DNA from: Hoplostethus atlanticus
Lineage: Eukaryota; Chordata; Actinopteri; Trachichthyiformes; Trachichthyidae
DNA length: 64,000 nucleotides
Reading direction: 5' to 3'
Assembly: GCA_034670405.1 (NCBI GenBank)
Contig: JAXDDX010000331.1
Span: 62,001-126,000 of the forward strand
Part shown: piece after piece, positions 1 through 15,027 of the stretch
How positions within the stretch are numbered: the first letter of the stretch is position 1
Layout: the number at the start of each line of letters is the position of its first letter
Position numbers and translations under genes: made by a program
The notes under the pieces: generated by a model
Told to the model about the DNA's origin: nothing
Database searches by the model: none
Seen by the model: only the letters and a program-made list of their open reading frames with translations

Positions 1-107
1 AGCTCTCCATTTACCAGCAGAAACCCCCGTTACCACAGTGACCTCTGTTCACCACCAGAGCATGCTGCTGCCAACAGAATACACCTGTCATGAGGTTGAT
101 ACAGTGA

Positions 108-4129
<4,022 letters not shown>

Positions 4130-4204
4130 CAGCAGGCTGGTGAGTTTCTACTGCATAGCAACAACATCTGCAATTTAATGCATGATAGCATCTGTGCTGT
4201 CCTC

Positions 4205-4660
4205 CAGTACACACTGTAGTACCTGCTGGTCAGTAGTACTCCACTACACGGAGTAGTACCTGCTGGTCAGCAGTTTGTTTGTTTGTTTGTTTATTTGGAT
4301 GTCTTTTAGCCCTATTGGGCTATTCTTCCAAGAGTCCATAGCATAAAAACATTTAATACAAGTTACAGTAACATAATACAATATACAAATATAAAAAAAC
4401 ATACATTCAACACATTCACACACATTGATGGCATAATACACACAACACAGCCTATACGTATAATAATGCATACATGCCATACCACCCAATCATTCAATCT
4501 TACAGTTATACTACATCCACACCAATATACCATAGCAGTACTCCACTACACGGAGTAGGACCTGCTGGTCAATGGCACTCCACTACATCGTGTAGTACCT
4601 ATTGGTCAGTAGTAATCCATTACACGGAGTAGTACCTGTTGGTCAATAGCGCTCCAGTAC
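4205..4660 (+). repeat. Imperfect tandem repeat with a LINE-tail-like insertion, downstream of jakmip3
   Basis: Units around CTACACGGAGTAGTACCTGCTGGTCA repeat about six times at 4205-4270 and 4535-4660. They are interrupted at about 4272-4530 by (GTTT)n followed by an AT-rich segment that looks like the 3' end of a retroposon. The position just after the stop codon suggests that part of it may be in the jakmip3 3'UTR. Confidence 0.6.
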
Positions 4661-4699
4661 AGAACCTTCTCAGTGGTTGTTGGGAATGCCACGTTTCAC

Positions 4700-4877
4700 A
4701 CCAACCAACCAACTCACTGAGAGTTACACACCAACCAACTAACTCACTGAAAGAGTTACACACCGACCAACCTACTCACTGAAAGAGTTACACACCGACC
4801 AACCTACTCACTGAAAGAGTTACACACCAACCAACTAACTCACTGAAAGAGTTACACACCAACCAACCTACTCACTG
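4700..4877 (+). repeat. Minisatellite, unit about 32 bp
   Basis: About five to six copies of AGTTACACACCAACCAACTA followed by ACTCACTGAAAG, varying at CAA/CGA and AAC/CCT positions. It ends exactly where the Harbinger-like element begins. Confidence 0.8.
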
Positions 4878-5262
4878 ATACCCCTTTCACACTGGCGCAA
4901 CAACCTGGGTTATTCCCGGGTCAGGCGCCGGTGTGAATAGGTCAACCCGGGTTATTCCCAGGTCGGACATGGCTCAGCTGTGGTGTGAACGGGGCGACCC
5001 GGGTTATGCAATGGACGGGAACCTCATTGGTTAAGATCAGAGGAGCATTATATGAAAGACGGTTCACAACAAGGAGCGTTTCAACAACGAACCAATAGAG
5101 CGAAGAACAAAGGAGAATTGGAAAGATTCTGAAATCAGAGCTTCTGTCCATTCGTGGGGAAGAAGAAATAAAGCAACAAATTACCGGGACGGTAAAAGAT
5201 TCAATTATCTACGGCGTAGATAATACACTACGGCAATATCACAGTTACTTGTTCGGCCCGGC

Positions 5263-5862
5263 TGTTACGACCCTTGGTCGAATTTAGGTATGGATTAGTG
5301 GATATGTCCTTGTCAGTAGTGTGTGTCCATGTCCATATGAGAGACTAGGTTCACACCAGGATAAGGTGGCCATTCCTGATTGGCCAACTGGATTCAGAGC
5401 GCCTGCAGCTTAGGCTCCCTACTAACAGACTGCCCTTCAAATATGAGTCAACGCGCCTGCAGAGCAACAGTGTCTCCATTCCCATCCCTCAACCCGACCA
5501 GTTAGACTGTCTTAGCTCTGTGATTACTATTGGTTTGGAAGCTGTAGGGGTGGACTGCTATTTTCTCTGTAAGTCGTGTTCTCCTGTGTTTGATTTAGTG
5601 AAGGAGGTAGACATAGCCCTCTGTATTTTAGTACCATTCTTTATTTTCGGATAGTTTGGTTAGAATTTACCTCAAGCAGCTTTGTTTGGTTTATTGTTTT
5701 GGCCTTGGTCCACCCTGAAGCCTGTGCTTCCAGTCTATGTTCACCATTAAATATCGCATTTTGTGCTATATTTCGGTGTTTGTGGTTGGTTTTGGGAGCT
5801 GGAAATGGAGGGTCCAACTTGTGCTATGCCCTTATTGACACTCTCCTAGACGGGGCATAACA
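5263..5862. mobile_element. Solo LTR, 600 bp, with 5-bp target-site duplication
   Basis: It begins TGTTACGACCCTTGG and ends GGGGCATAACA (TG...CA termini), flanked on both sides by CCGGC (5258-5262 and 5863-5867). Removing it restores the sequence seen in Harbinger copy B. A 5-bp duplication fits Ty3/Gypsy or ERV-type integration; no internal region remains. Confidence 0.8.
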
Positions 5863-6005
5863 CCGGCGCTGCAGTGACGTATAGACCCTTTTAGCGCCTA
5901 CGTCATGATTACGTCACTGTGTGTTAGCTGGAGGCAAAACAAAGCAAAATTGGAGGCATCACCTCACCTCAGAGCAGCAGAGTAAGAGGCTACCGTTCAC
6001 CGAAA

Positions 6006-6197
6006 ATGTCATCTTGCTGTGTTGTTGGATGCCAGAATCGAAGGAGAGGCTCCAACTTGAAATTTTATCGTATACCAGCTGCCACTGCCAGTAAAGAAAA
6101 TCGAAGACAACTATGGTTAAACGCAATAAAACGAAAGGATTGGACTGAGGCGATCATCAAAAATGCTTGTGTTTGCAGCGCACACTTCATAGGTTAA
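6006..6197 (+). pseudogene. THAP zinc-finger domain of a transposase (N-terminal exon remnant)
   Basis: ATG 6006 opens SSCCVVGCQNRRRGSNLKFY followed by IPAATASKENRRQLWLNAI and NACVCSAHF. This is the C2CH THAP DNA-binding domain: Cys-x4-Cys near the N-terminus, the invariant Trp, and the Cys-x2-His pair. The frame ends after 63 residues, where an exon junction or the deletion edge lies. The fold would bind the transposon ends; without the catalytic part it is a remnant, although this piece is intact. Confidence 0.8.
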
Positions 6198-6367
6198 ATA
6201 AAGTATTGTCTGTTTTAGGTATGGATATGTGTCTAAAGATTTGTCATGCCCACCTAATCACAAATTGGGGAACTAGGAGGAATAACGTTAGGTGATTTCT
6301 CTCGTAACTCTCTTAGCGTATTAGCTAACTTTTAGTTGCAACGTTATGTGTGTCAGGTGTGTGTGTG

Positions 6368-6675
6368 TCAGGTGTGTGTGTGTTCGGATCGCACGACACA
6401 AAACTCATCTGGTAAATCTTTGTATTTTAAGTCTTGTACATGACCATTCAGGACATAGTTATAGGCATCTAAAAATTTCTCTTTACTATACACGCTTGGT
6501 TTCTCTATCAGGTAGGTGTAAATGTCTGGCCATTCCACAGTAGGTAGTCCTGTCAGATCGTCGGGTCGGCCAATCTGGTCCTGTTGGTTAATGTTAACTT
6601 GTTCAAGTAACACTCGCGGTCCTGGAGAGTGAGTGACCGTAAATATTCAGATATAGCGTTATTTTCTTCAGCCAT
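6368..6675 (-). pseudogene. N-terminus of a transposon-borne YqaJ/SWIM-type protein, frameshifted
   Basis: On the - strand ATG 6675 starts MAEENNAISEYLRSLTLQDR and, after a frame change near 6613, continues VEWPDIYTYLIEKPSVYSKE and AYNYVLNGHVQDLKYKDLPD. I recognise this as the leader of the multicopy fish proteins whose C-terminus is a YqaJ-like nuclease, which is present separately at 38843. The coding then stops at the GT-rich microsatellite near 6340-6385. Confidence 0.65.
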
Positions 6676-6837
6676 GTTAAAAACAAGCCAACGAAACTTG
6701 CTAGCCAGCGTTGTTGGCTAACGTGTTCCGGCCGGGTTCTGCCTCCACCTAAGCTCCGCCCACAAAAAAAGTCATCATGTTTACTAACTGAAAAGGGGTC
6801 TATACAGATGTAAACATGGTGACACAGGTCTGAATGG

Positions 6838-7377
6838 TGTCGGGGCAATTCAAGTCAATTTCACTTTGTCTAGTTGGTGAGATCAGCTCAATAAAGCTAT
6901 AACACAATATTCGTCAGAGACTTACCTCTCTTAGTTTTTAATGCAAGCAGAGCTGAAACCACACACACCGAGGTGTATGCAGAATGAGCTGAGGAATTCA
7001 GTTCCTCAGATACATTTATACACATACATACATAGATACATACAACCCTACACATCTACAGACACACATAGTAAAAGGCTAATAAGTGAAGACATGCAAG
7101 GCCATTCACCATCACCCGGCCGTAAAGAGGTTATCTCCCATGCAATAAAAGTTCTGCTCCAACCCTTTACGACTTGGCCTTCCTTGACCCCAAGACCTGC
7201 TCATTTCCCAGGTCAAACTTTCAACCAGATCAAGAGGTAATGAACACACACACACACATTCCTCTTAGCTCAGTAGTTTCCCACTGGCTGTGACTATACT
7301 ATACTATGCATACACATTATTGCAATTTATACTTTAAGCATATCAAAAGCACACTTACATCATTATTTTCCATAACA
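6838..7377 (+). mobile_element. Solo LTR, 540 bp, with ATGG duplication
   Basis: It begins TGTCGGGGCAATTCAAGTC and ends TTTCCATAACA, flanked by ATGG at 6834-6837 and 7378-7381. An AATAAA lies at about 6890 in the + orientation. Excision in silico restores the order seen in Harbinger copy B (CTGAATGGTGACGACCC). No coding region is left. Confidence 0.75.
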
Positions 7378-7487
7378 ATGGTGACGACCCGGGTTATTCC
7401 CGGGACAGTAGTTTGATCTGAATGGGTCCAACACGGGAATGACCCGTGCTCAATAACCAGGTAAATCCCAGGATTTGTGTGTAAAAT

Positions 7488-10400
7488 GAACCAATGAACA
7501 GACAGAGCCCGGCTCTTATAAGGGAGTTCCTGTGCACCTAATAATATGATGGAACCCTGTATGTGTTAATCACTGTCTCCTGTCTCTACAGGCCTCCAGA
7601 GTCCAGCCGGCATTGGAACCAGCAACTCTCCAGTTCTGAGGGGGTTTAGTCTGCTGTGGACCAGAGGGGACAGCAGGGATTGGAACCAGACACTCTTCTC
7701 TCTGGTTCCAAGATGGCTGACTGAGGTTGAACACAGAGCCAGAGCCATAGGTAAACACAGTTTGGCCATTGCAGTGGTCACTAGCAGCCATGTTGGCTCA
7801 AAATGCCCTGCTGCATGGCCCCAGTCAGTCAGCCAACAAGAGTCGTGCCAGGCTGTCACATGGCTATTTATTGGCTATGAAATCAGCTGATTTGGGAACA
7901 ATATGATCAAATCTTCCCATAATACCACTGCACTGCCTTAGAGACAGTCATGTAAATCATGCTAAGTTAATCAGCTGTTAGCTAAGGCTCTGTGTTCACT
8001 AGGAAACTCTGGTTTAGCTAGCTGGACAACAGTGGCCTCAGTGAGCTAGCTGGACAACACACACACCGGCCTCATTTAGCTAGCTGGACAACACACACAC
8101 CGGCCTCATTCAGCTAGCTGGACAACAGTGGTGCTGGACTTAATTCAGAGTTAACTAAGCTATTTGGACTTCATATTGGTTGCTATATACAGTTAACTAA
8201 GTGAGGTGCACTTTGTACAGAGGAACGTTTTGACCTTAACTGCTCCCATCCAAAGCCTGTCTGATGTTTTCCAACTATCTAAGCTCTCATCACACTTCTG
8301 GATCCAGAGACATATGGAGTTTGGCCATGGTTATTTAATATGGCAGCCATTTTGGCTCCCCAGTCCTGCTCTGTGGTTGTTGCTATAGTAACTGCTGATT
8401 CTGTTGTCCATGTCACCATGATGTTGGGGAGGCCATTATTTCACTTCTCAGTTGTAGAGAAAACAACCTGGACTCACTCAGTCTGTGTATGATTCTGGGA
8501 AAGACTTGAATGGTTTGGGGGTATTGGGATTGCAGTAATCTGATTACACATGAGTTGTAACTGTTGTGTTACAGTGATGAGATCACATAGTTGAATTTGT
8601 TTGAACAGGTTCGATCAGGTTAGAAACAGGTCTTTGACTCCATAATAAAAAGTTAAGATGAGCCGACCCAGGACAGTCAGCGCTGCAGTATCATCATGTA
8701 TGATCATGCAGTTTATGACCATAAAGAAATCCAAAATTAATTAAAATAATTATATTATTTTACTGGTTTGAGTAATCCAATGGATTACATTCTGTATAGT
8801 AATCTGTAACAGATTACATTTCTGATGTTTTGGTTTAGATAGTGTTGATCAGGCCTGGGGTCAGCAAATAGAAACTGATGACCAGAACATTCATTCTCGG
8901 TTCTTCAAAAAGTTGTCATACCAGAAGGACTTTGCTGAGGCAGTTCCAGAAAGACAGTAGATACTGCTGGATAAAACAAAATGAGTCATGTAATGTTTTG
9001 AGAAACTTTCCAGTCCAAATTGTAAAACAAGATATTCCTCACTAAAGCCTGCTGTTGTACTTTTAATATTCCAGATGATATTTTTCTATCACTGATGTGT
9101 TGTTCAAACTCTGTCAGTGTACCTTGGAAAATTTGGGATTTAAAAGTGATTAAAGGCAGAAAAATGGTGGAAACTAAAGAGTCCAGACTCTGAAGTGTGT
9201 TTATTTGTCTTAAGTGGTTAAAGATGTGTAAGGTTTTCAGAAACTGTATCTCCACAAAATGGCATGTTACAACAGTCAGCACTTTTACTAGTTTTCTTCC
9301 AGCAGCGTTTCCATTTCTCTCCTTTGAGGATTTAGTCACCAGAGAGGAACCTGAAGACTGGACATGATTTGACTCATTTGATGATCTGAAATCAGTAGAG
9401 AGAGCATCTTCACCACTGGGCTGGCAGTGTCTGATGTCTAATATCTGAGCTATAACAAATAACTAATAACAGACAATTTATTAATTTGTTCATTAATTCA
9501 TTAATTGTCTTCACAGACGGCTGGAGCCTATCCCAGCATGCATCAGGCTGAAGGCAAGGAAACACCCTGGACAGGTTGCTAGTCTATCATTGGGCTATAA
9601 CAGAAAATGCATATTATAATAATAATAATAATCATAATAATCATAATAATAGATCATATCTAATAATATATATACTACATACTACATATCAGATAGCAGA
9701 TAACTAATAACATAACATCTAACATCTTTTTCATCATACTTATTACTATTCAGCTGCAAAAAGGTTTGAGACATCCAACATTTTATATCAGATAGACATT
9801 TTCCTGAGACTGTCAAGGCTCCTTGAATCACTGGGATTCACAGGGAGATACAGCTCAGTGTCAATAGAGAACAAAACAGGACCAAGGATGGAGCCTTGGG
9901 GTCCCCTACAGGTAGATTGAAGTACAGAGGATGTAGAACTACCCAGGCCTAACGGAGAAATAAGATGTAAACCAATGTTGTGATCAACAGAATCAAAAGC
10001 AACACTGAGGTCCAGTAGAACCAGAATGGAACCGGTATCAGCTGTAAGAAGAAAGCAGTGTGGTCTCGGTGCTAAGCTCAAATAAATCATTACTGCTCGT
10101 ATACACTTTTTTTTCTGATTATGATGTGATTATGATGTGAACTGTACCACCCAACCAATGATTCAGACTTGTCAGTACAGAGCTGAGCTCCCTTAAAAGG
10201 GACATGGGTAGAGTTGACCTTTAGGCTCTTAGTCCTCACGTCATGATGCCTTCTCTGTCTCTGAATATGAACCCTCCTCCCTGCCTTTAGTTTTTAATAT
10301 GAGCCCATCTCCTCTCTGCCTTCTTGTGGAGGCAAGGTTTGGCCTTTGACTTATTTGAAATCACCCCAACTTCAACTGAAAGTGATTGAATAGAAAATAG

Positions 10401-12343
10401 CATGGTAAAGGTCTGGATGAACACTCAGCTCTGATTGGCTGAGAGGACATACCCGGCCAGCATCTTTGTAGTGGTGCTGAAAAGGTGTGATAACCATTTT
10501 AAATTAAATTGCTATTAAAGAAATCCCATTGGGGCATCCTGGTGGGTCAGTGGTCTCAGGCATGTACTAAATAACTAAACATTGTTGCTGACTTGGTCCT
10601 GTCTAACTTTGTTGGATGGAAACTTCCAGCAGGATCAAAATGTTCAGGTTACTGTAGTTCAGCTGAGTGACTCAGCAAGAAGAATCAGCAAGACCAAGAA
10701 TCCCTGTGGAATGTTTTGGCACCTTGTTGAATCAAAAGGGGGCTGGTAAGAGGTAGGTATAACTAACTAGAATATATATATATAGTGTATATAGATGAGT
10801 ATATAGTTTAGTCACATTTTAGTTTAATTGTCAGCTGTCCATTATCTTTATGGAAAAGCTTGTTAGCATTTCAAGTTGTCTTTGTTGCCTCCGGTGTCCA
10901 AGTTGCTGTCATAGAAGAATAGAAGAACAAATCATTCCGTTCTCACGCTGGAAACATTCCGAGTCTGTAATGTTACGTACTAGTACATACTGAATTAGTC
11001 CGACAGCAGCTCTTCCAATGTCCGGCTAGTCGCCTTCCCCCCACCTACTCAAGGCAAGCTGTGTAAAGTACAGGCTACAGAGAGCCACAGAACCATTGCC
11101 AATGATCACCCTGTAAACATTGCAAGCTTAACTCTGGTGTAGCTAAATCAATCCTCTCTTTGAGGAAGTAGAGTATTGTTGAACCAGACGTTCATTCAGG
11201 TTTTCAAGTATTCAGTACGTAACCCATATATACTGAATAGTCGAACTCGACTCGACATGGCAGTTGTACCGAACGCTGGAGATACTGCTCATCTCGAGTC
11301 GTTCATTCAGGTTTTTGAGTAATCACTACGTACGCAACCCTATGCAATGAACTGTTGTAGAAATACTCCAACTCGAAATACTGCAGATACTGAGCATGTG
11401 GTATCTGGCGAGGCACGAAGCTGCAGTTTTTAGGATGTTTTGTTGTGTCTTAGCCTACTTGTTTTGCATGTTGTTCTAACTAATCTTTTAATTTTTTTCA
11501 AGCCATTTTATAATTTATCTTAAATAAAAAGGCCTTAACCTCATATATACACACACAAATTACAAAAAAATACTATTATAGTGCTTCTCTCACCAACTGG
11601 TAAACACTTTCCATGACTCTGTAGGTCACCACTTACCAATACTAGCATGCCCTGCCATCTAGTGGCCTGAAAGGTGAACAGCACTTTGATTTATTAGAGA
11701 ACTCTATTGTAGAAATGAAATGTGTTTCTATTCACTACTAGAGAACTCTATTGTTGAAATATAATGTGTTTCTATTCACCATTAGAAAACTCTATTGTAG
11801 AAATGAAAAGTGTTTCTATTCACTACTAGAGAACTATGTTGTTGAGCCCGCTGTATACTGTTGATGTGAACTCAGTGAGCATAAAAGTCTCTGAACTGGA
11901 TTTCCTTGCCTGTCAAACACTTCTTTATTTCTTTATTACACACACACTCACACTCACACTCACACACACTCACACTCACACACATCATGAGAGAGACTAA
12001 CTGTATTAACCTCAGTAGGTTCAGCACCACATCATTCTGGACAGCTCCTCTCTCCTCTCTCTTCCACTCTGAGGTCACCAGCCCTTCCCCTCCCCCATGA
12101 CCTCCTTTTTCCTCCTCCTCTCCCACCCATCTCCTCATTTGTAGTCTGAGGTCTTCAGCTGAGCCTTTCTCCTCCTCTTCCTCCAGAATGATGATTTATT
12201 AGTTTTTGAGCTGAAAGAAAGGGCAACGACTAAGGACTCTATTTTCCTTTCTCTTCATCTCTTCATCTCTCCATCTCCATCTTTAATCTCACTATCTCTC
12301 CATCTTTCTATCTGTCACTGTGTCCATCCTTCCACCCATCTCC
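7488..12343. other. jakmip3-dpysl4 intergenic region
   Basis: No host exon was found. Recognisable contents: a 33-bp repeat with TAGCTAGCTGGACAACA at 8015-8130; a dispersed-repeat piece at 9520-9600; an L2 fragment at 9780-10090; a segment with repeated CATTCAGGTTTT and AGTACGTA motifs at 10960-11400; a 46-bp repeat (AGAGAACTCTATTGTAGAAA) at 11690-11840; and a (CACACT)n stretch at 11938-11985. The remainder looks unique. The part just upstream of 12344 is CT-rich and likely carries the long-isoform promoter. Confidence 0.5.
9780..10090 (-). mobile_element. L2-clade LINE reverse transcriptase fragment
   Basis: On the - strand the frame reads [14 protein letters not shown], then [14 protein letters not shown], then [11 protein letters not shown]. 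These are RT blocks typical of L2-clade LINEs (the D-x-S-x-AFD and PQGS-LGP motifs), with the segments between them deleted. Confidence 0.75.
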
Positions 12344-12658
12344 ATGTCAGAGAGGAGGCCATCTCAGGAGGAGGACTGTGTGTCCTTGTTGTCTAAATTG
12401 GGTTCGGACTCTCCCAGACCGAGGATTAAATATGGAGGAATGTTCTGCAACGTTGAGGGAGCGTTCGAGAACAAAACGTTGAACTTTGAATCATTCAGTC
12501 CCAGAATACAGAGGAGCACCACCCGCACTCGAACCTGCGACTCCAACAATATGGACCGTCCTGCCTCCTCCAGCCAAACCAGAGGAGATGCAGGAAGTGG
12601 AGGACAGACCATGGTCTTCCCCTCGGGACACATACGGGAAAACTACGGCAAGAGACAG
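12344..12658 (+). CDS. dpysl4: dpysl4 alternative first coding exon (long, subtype-A-like isoform)
   Basis: An open frame from ATG 12344 to a GT at 12659 encodes 105 residues. It contains KYGGMFCNVEGAFENKTLNF, the hallmark of the long N-termini of CRMP/DPYSL proteins (CRMP2A, long CRMP4). The exon ends in phase 0 and so joins directly to the phase-0 exon at 15522, replacing the 13-residue short first exon 1.1 kb downstream and predicting a protein of about 664 residues. The start shown is the first ATG; the frame is open a little upstream with only a GTG. The donor (CAG then GTCAAA) is weaker than usual. The upstream 150 bp is CT-rich and may be the 5'UTR. Confidence 0.85.
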
Positions 12659-12884
12659 GTCAAAAACCTAAATTTTAACAAGTTAAAAAGTCAATAATTG
12701 CTTTTATTCTTATTATCTTATTTTATCTAACCCTAACCCTCTTAACATTGGTTAAAAATATATTTTAATAATTGTAACTGTCAATTATAAAATAAACATA
12801 ACTTATTTTCATCAAATAACATTAAGGTCAGAACAGGGTTTCAGATATTGACATTGTTTTGGTGACAAATCCGAACGCTGATTG

Positions 12885-12919
<35 letters not shown>

Positions 12920-13384
12920 CACTACCACACAGTTAGATTCTGTCTGTCTGTCCACTACTTGACAGACAGACACTACTCGGCTCAGCTCCTGTCCGCCGCC
13001 TTTAGGGGCGTGGCTGTCCGGTGCCCGGACGAAATGAAGACGGTGTGAACCAAACAGATAGTATAGAAATAGAAGTTAGACGATTTTTCCTTCAAAATAA
13101 AACAAAGCATTTGCTATTATGAAACCAAAAACAATTCAGTACTGGTGTAATAATAATTAGATTAAACGACAGCTGTGAAATAGATAGCAAAAAATATGTT
13201 TATATTGAAGATTATGTTCGTCAATGGGGCTTTCATTTTGAACATTTTTTCCGGATGTTTTATTGTTATATCCTTGCTGGCTTGACGTTACTACTCCTGT
13301 TAACGGGAGCAACAATAAAACATCACCGATTACCGGGAGCCACAATAAAACACGACCGGTTACCTGGAACCTCTCCATCTGTTC

Positions 13385-13482
13385 GGATCAATTAATCAAT
13401 TAAGAACGAATAAGTCGGAGCTCGAGCTGAACCGGGCAGCAGAATGTCGTTCCAGGCCAAGAAGAGCAGCTCGAGACCAGCG
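13385..13482 (+). promoter_or_regulatory. Probable 5'UTR and promoter-proximal region of the dpysl4 short isoform
   Basis: The short first exon lies in a locally CpG-richer stretch (about 13385-13520) within an AT-rich intron, as expected of a vertebrate internal promoter. A second GC-rich patch at about 12965-13035 contains GGGGCGTGGC, an Sp1/KLF-type box. No convincing TATA box was seen. The transcription start cannot be fixed from sequence. Confidence 0.4.
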
Positions 13483-13860
13483 GTAAGTAAACGGCAAGGC
13501 ACGGGATGTCGTTACCAATGCAGCTCAGTCTGTCACTCACGACAGAATAAGTCAGCATTCAAGATAACTAGTCCAGGGCCAACCGGGTCTAGTCATGCGG
13601 GCTAATGAGAAAGGACAGCACAGTCAGTAATCAGGATAACTAGTCCAGGCTAACCGGGTCTAACCGGGCCTAGCCATGCGGGCTAATGAGAAAGGACAGC
13701 AAAGCGAGATGAAGCGGTTAAATGTGGACTGTCATCAGAAAGCGCCTCCCTGTCTCCCTCTCTCTCTCTCTATGTGTCTCTCTCTATGTGTGTGTCTCTC
13801 TCTCTATCTGTCTCTCTGTCTCTCTCTCTCTCTGTCTCTCTCTATCTGTGTCTCTCTCTG

Positions 13861-13891
<31 letters not shown>

Positions 13892-14996
13892 ATTTGGTTT
13901 TGAGAAAAGTAAATTGATAAAACATCCTCAGTACCACAGCGTATCTGATGATGAATCCCAGCTGTTTGTAAATAGGATGCATGTGCCTGTTAATGCTGAT
14001 TAGCAGTAGCAGACAACCTTTCAACCCAAATAGACAGGAATAATGGAAAGGTGGAGAAACCATTGTGAAGAGGCACAAGAAGAAAAAGAAGCACATCAAT
14101 GGTGATGGGGTGTCATCAGTCATGTGGTCAGAGCAGAGCCTCTACCACCTAGAGATTAGTTAGCTGTGACATCCTGGTTAATTTAGCTAGAGATTTAGAT
14201 AGAGATGGGTTTATTACCTAGTCCTAATAGAGATGGGTTTATGACCTAGTCTTAATAGACATGGGTTCTTAATGTAGTCTTAATAGAGATGGGTTTATTA
14301 CCTAGTCCTAATAGAGATGGGTTTATGACCTAGTCTTAATAGACATGGGTTCTTAATGTAGTCCTAATAGAGATGGGTTTATGACCTAGTCCTAATAGAG
14401 ATGGGTTTATGACCTAGTCTTAATAGACATGGGTTCTTAATGTAGTCTTAATAGAGATGGGTTTATTACCTAGTCCTAATAGAGATGGGTTTATGACCTA
14501 GTCCTAATAGAGATGTGTTCTTAATGTAGTCCTAATAGAGGTGGGTTTATTACCTAGTCCTAATAGAGATGTGTTCTTAATGTAGTCCTAATAGAGATGG
14601 GTTTATTACCTAGTCCTAATAGAGATGGGTTTATTACCTAGTCATAATAGAGATGTGTTCTTAATGTAGTCCTAATAGAGATGGGTTTATTACCTAGTCA
14701 TAATAGAGATGTGTTCTTAATGTAGTCATAATGGAGTTGGGTTTATTACCTAATCCTAATAGAGATGGGTTTATGACCTAGTCTTAATAGACATGGGTTC
14801 TTAATGTAGTCATAATAGAAATGGGTACTGTACTTGTAGGCCTGATTTCCCTCAACATAGTTAAACCTAGCCAGTCTAAATTCAGCTCTCTGACCCACAT
14901 TCAGTCTGGAGAGAGAGAGAGCAATATATAGAGACAGACAGGGAGAGAGAGAGAGACAGACAGAGAGAGAGAGAGCAATATATAGAGACAGACAGG

Positions 14997-15027
<31 letters not shown>

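Larger units (their letters stand above)
5879..6805. mobile_element. Internally deleted ISL2EU-like transposon carrying THAP and YqaJ-protein N-termini
   Basis: The left end GTATAGACCCTTTTAG and right end (reverse strand) GTATAGACCCCTTTTCAG are inverted. The element sits inside Harbinger copy A. It keeps only the two outer gene starts: a THAP domain on + and the N-terminus of a YqaJ-family nuclease protein on -, pointing toward each other. Their 3' parts are missing, as expected from a central deletion of a convergent two-gene element. The ISL2EU/IS4EU name is from memory. Confidence 0.65.
4878..7487. mobile_element. Harbinger-like element (copy A) disrupted by three later insertions
   Basis: The left end ATACCCCTTTCACAC pairs with the right end of copy B (GTGTGTGAAAGGGGTAT at about 17858-17874); copy A's own right end is eroded near 7487. 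Internal landmarks are shared with copy B: CACAGTTACTTGTTCGGCC, GTAAACATGGTGACA and CGACCCGGGTTATTCC. A stretch at 5130-5215 can be read as LLSIRGEEEIKQQITGTVKD, like the Myb/SANT-type DNA-binding protein of Harbinger elements. Insertions occupy 5263-5862, about 5879-6805 and 6838-7377. Confidence 0.7.

Noticed and set aside
12728-12742. Telomere-like CTAACCCTAACCCT (also near 34801)
   Set aside because: Only two units; too short for an interstitial telomere.
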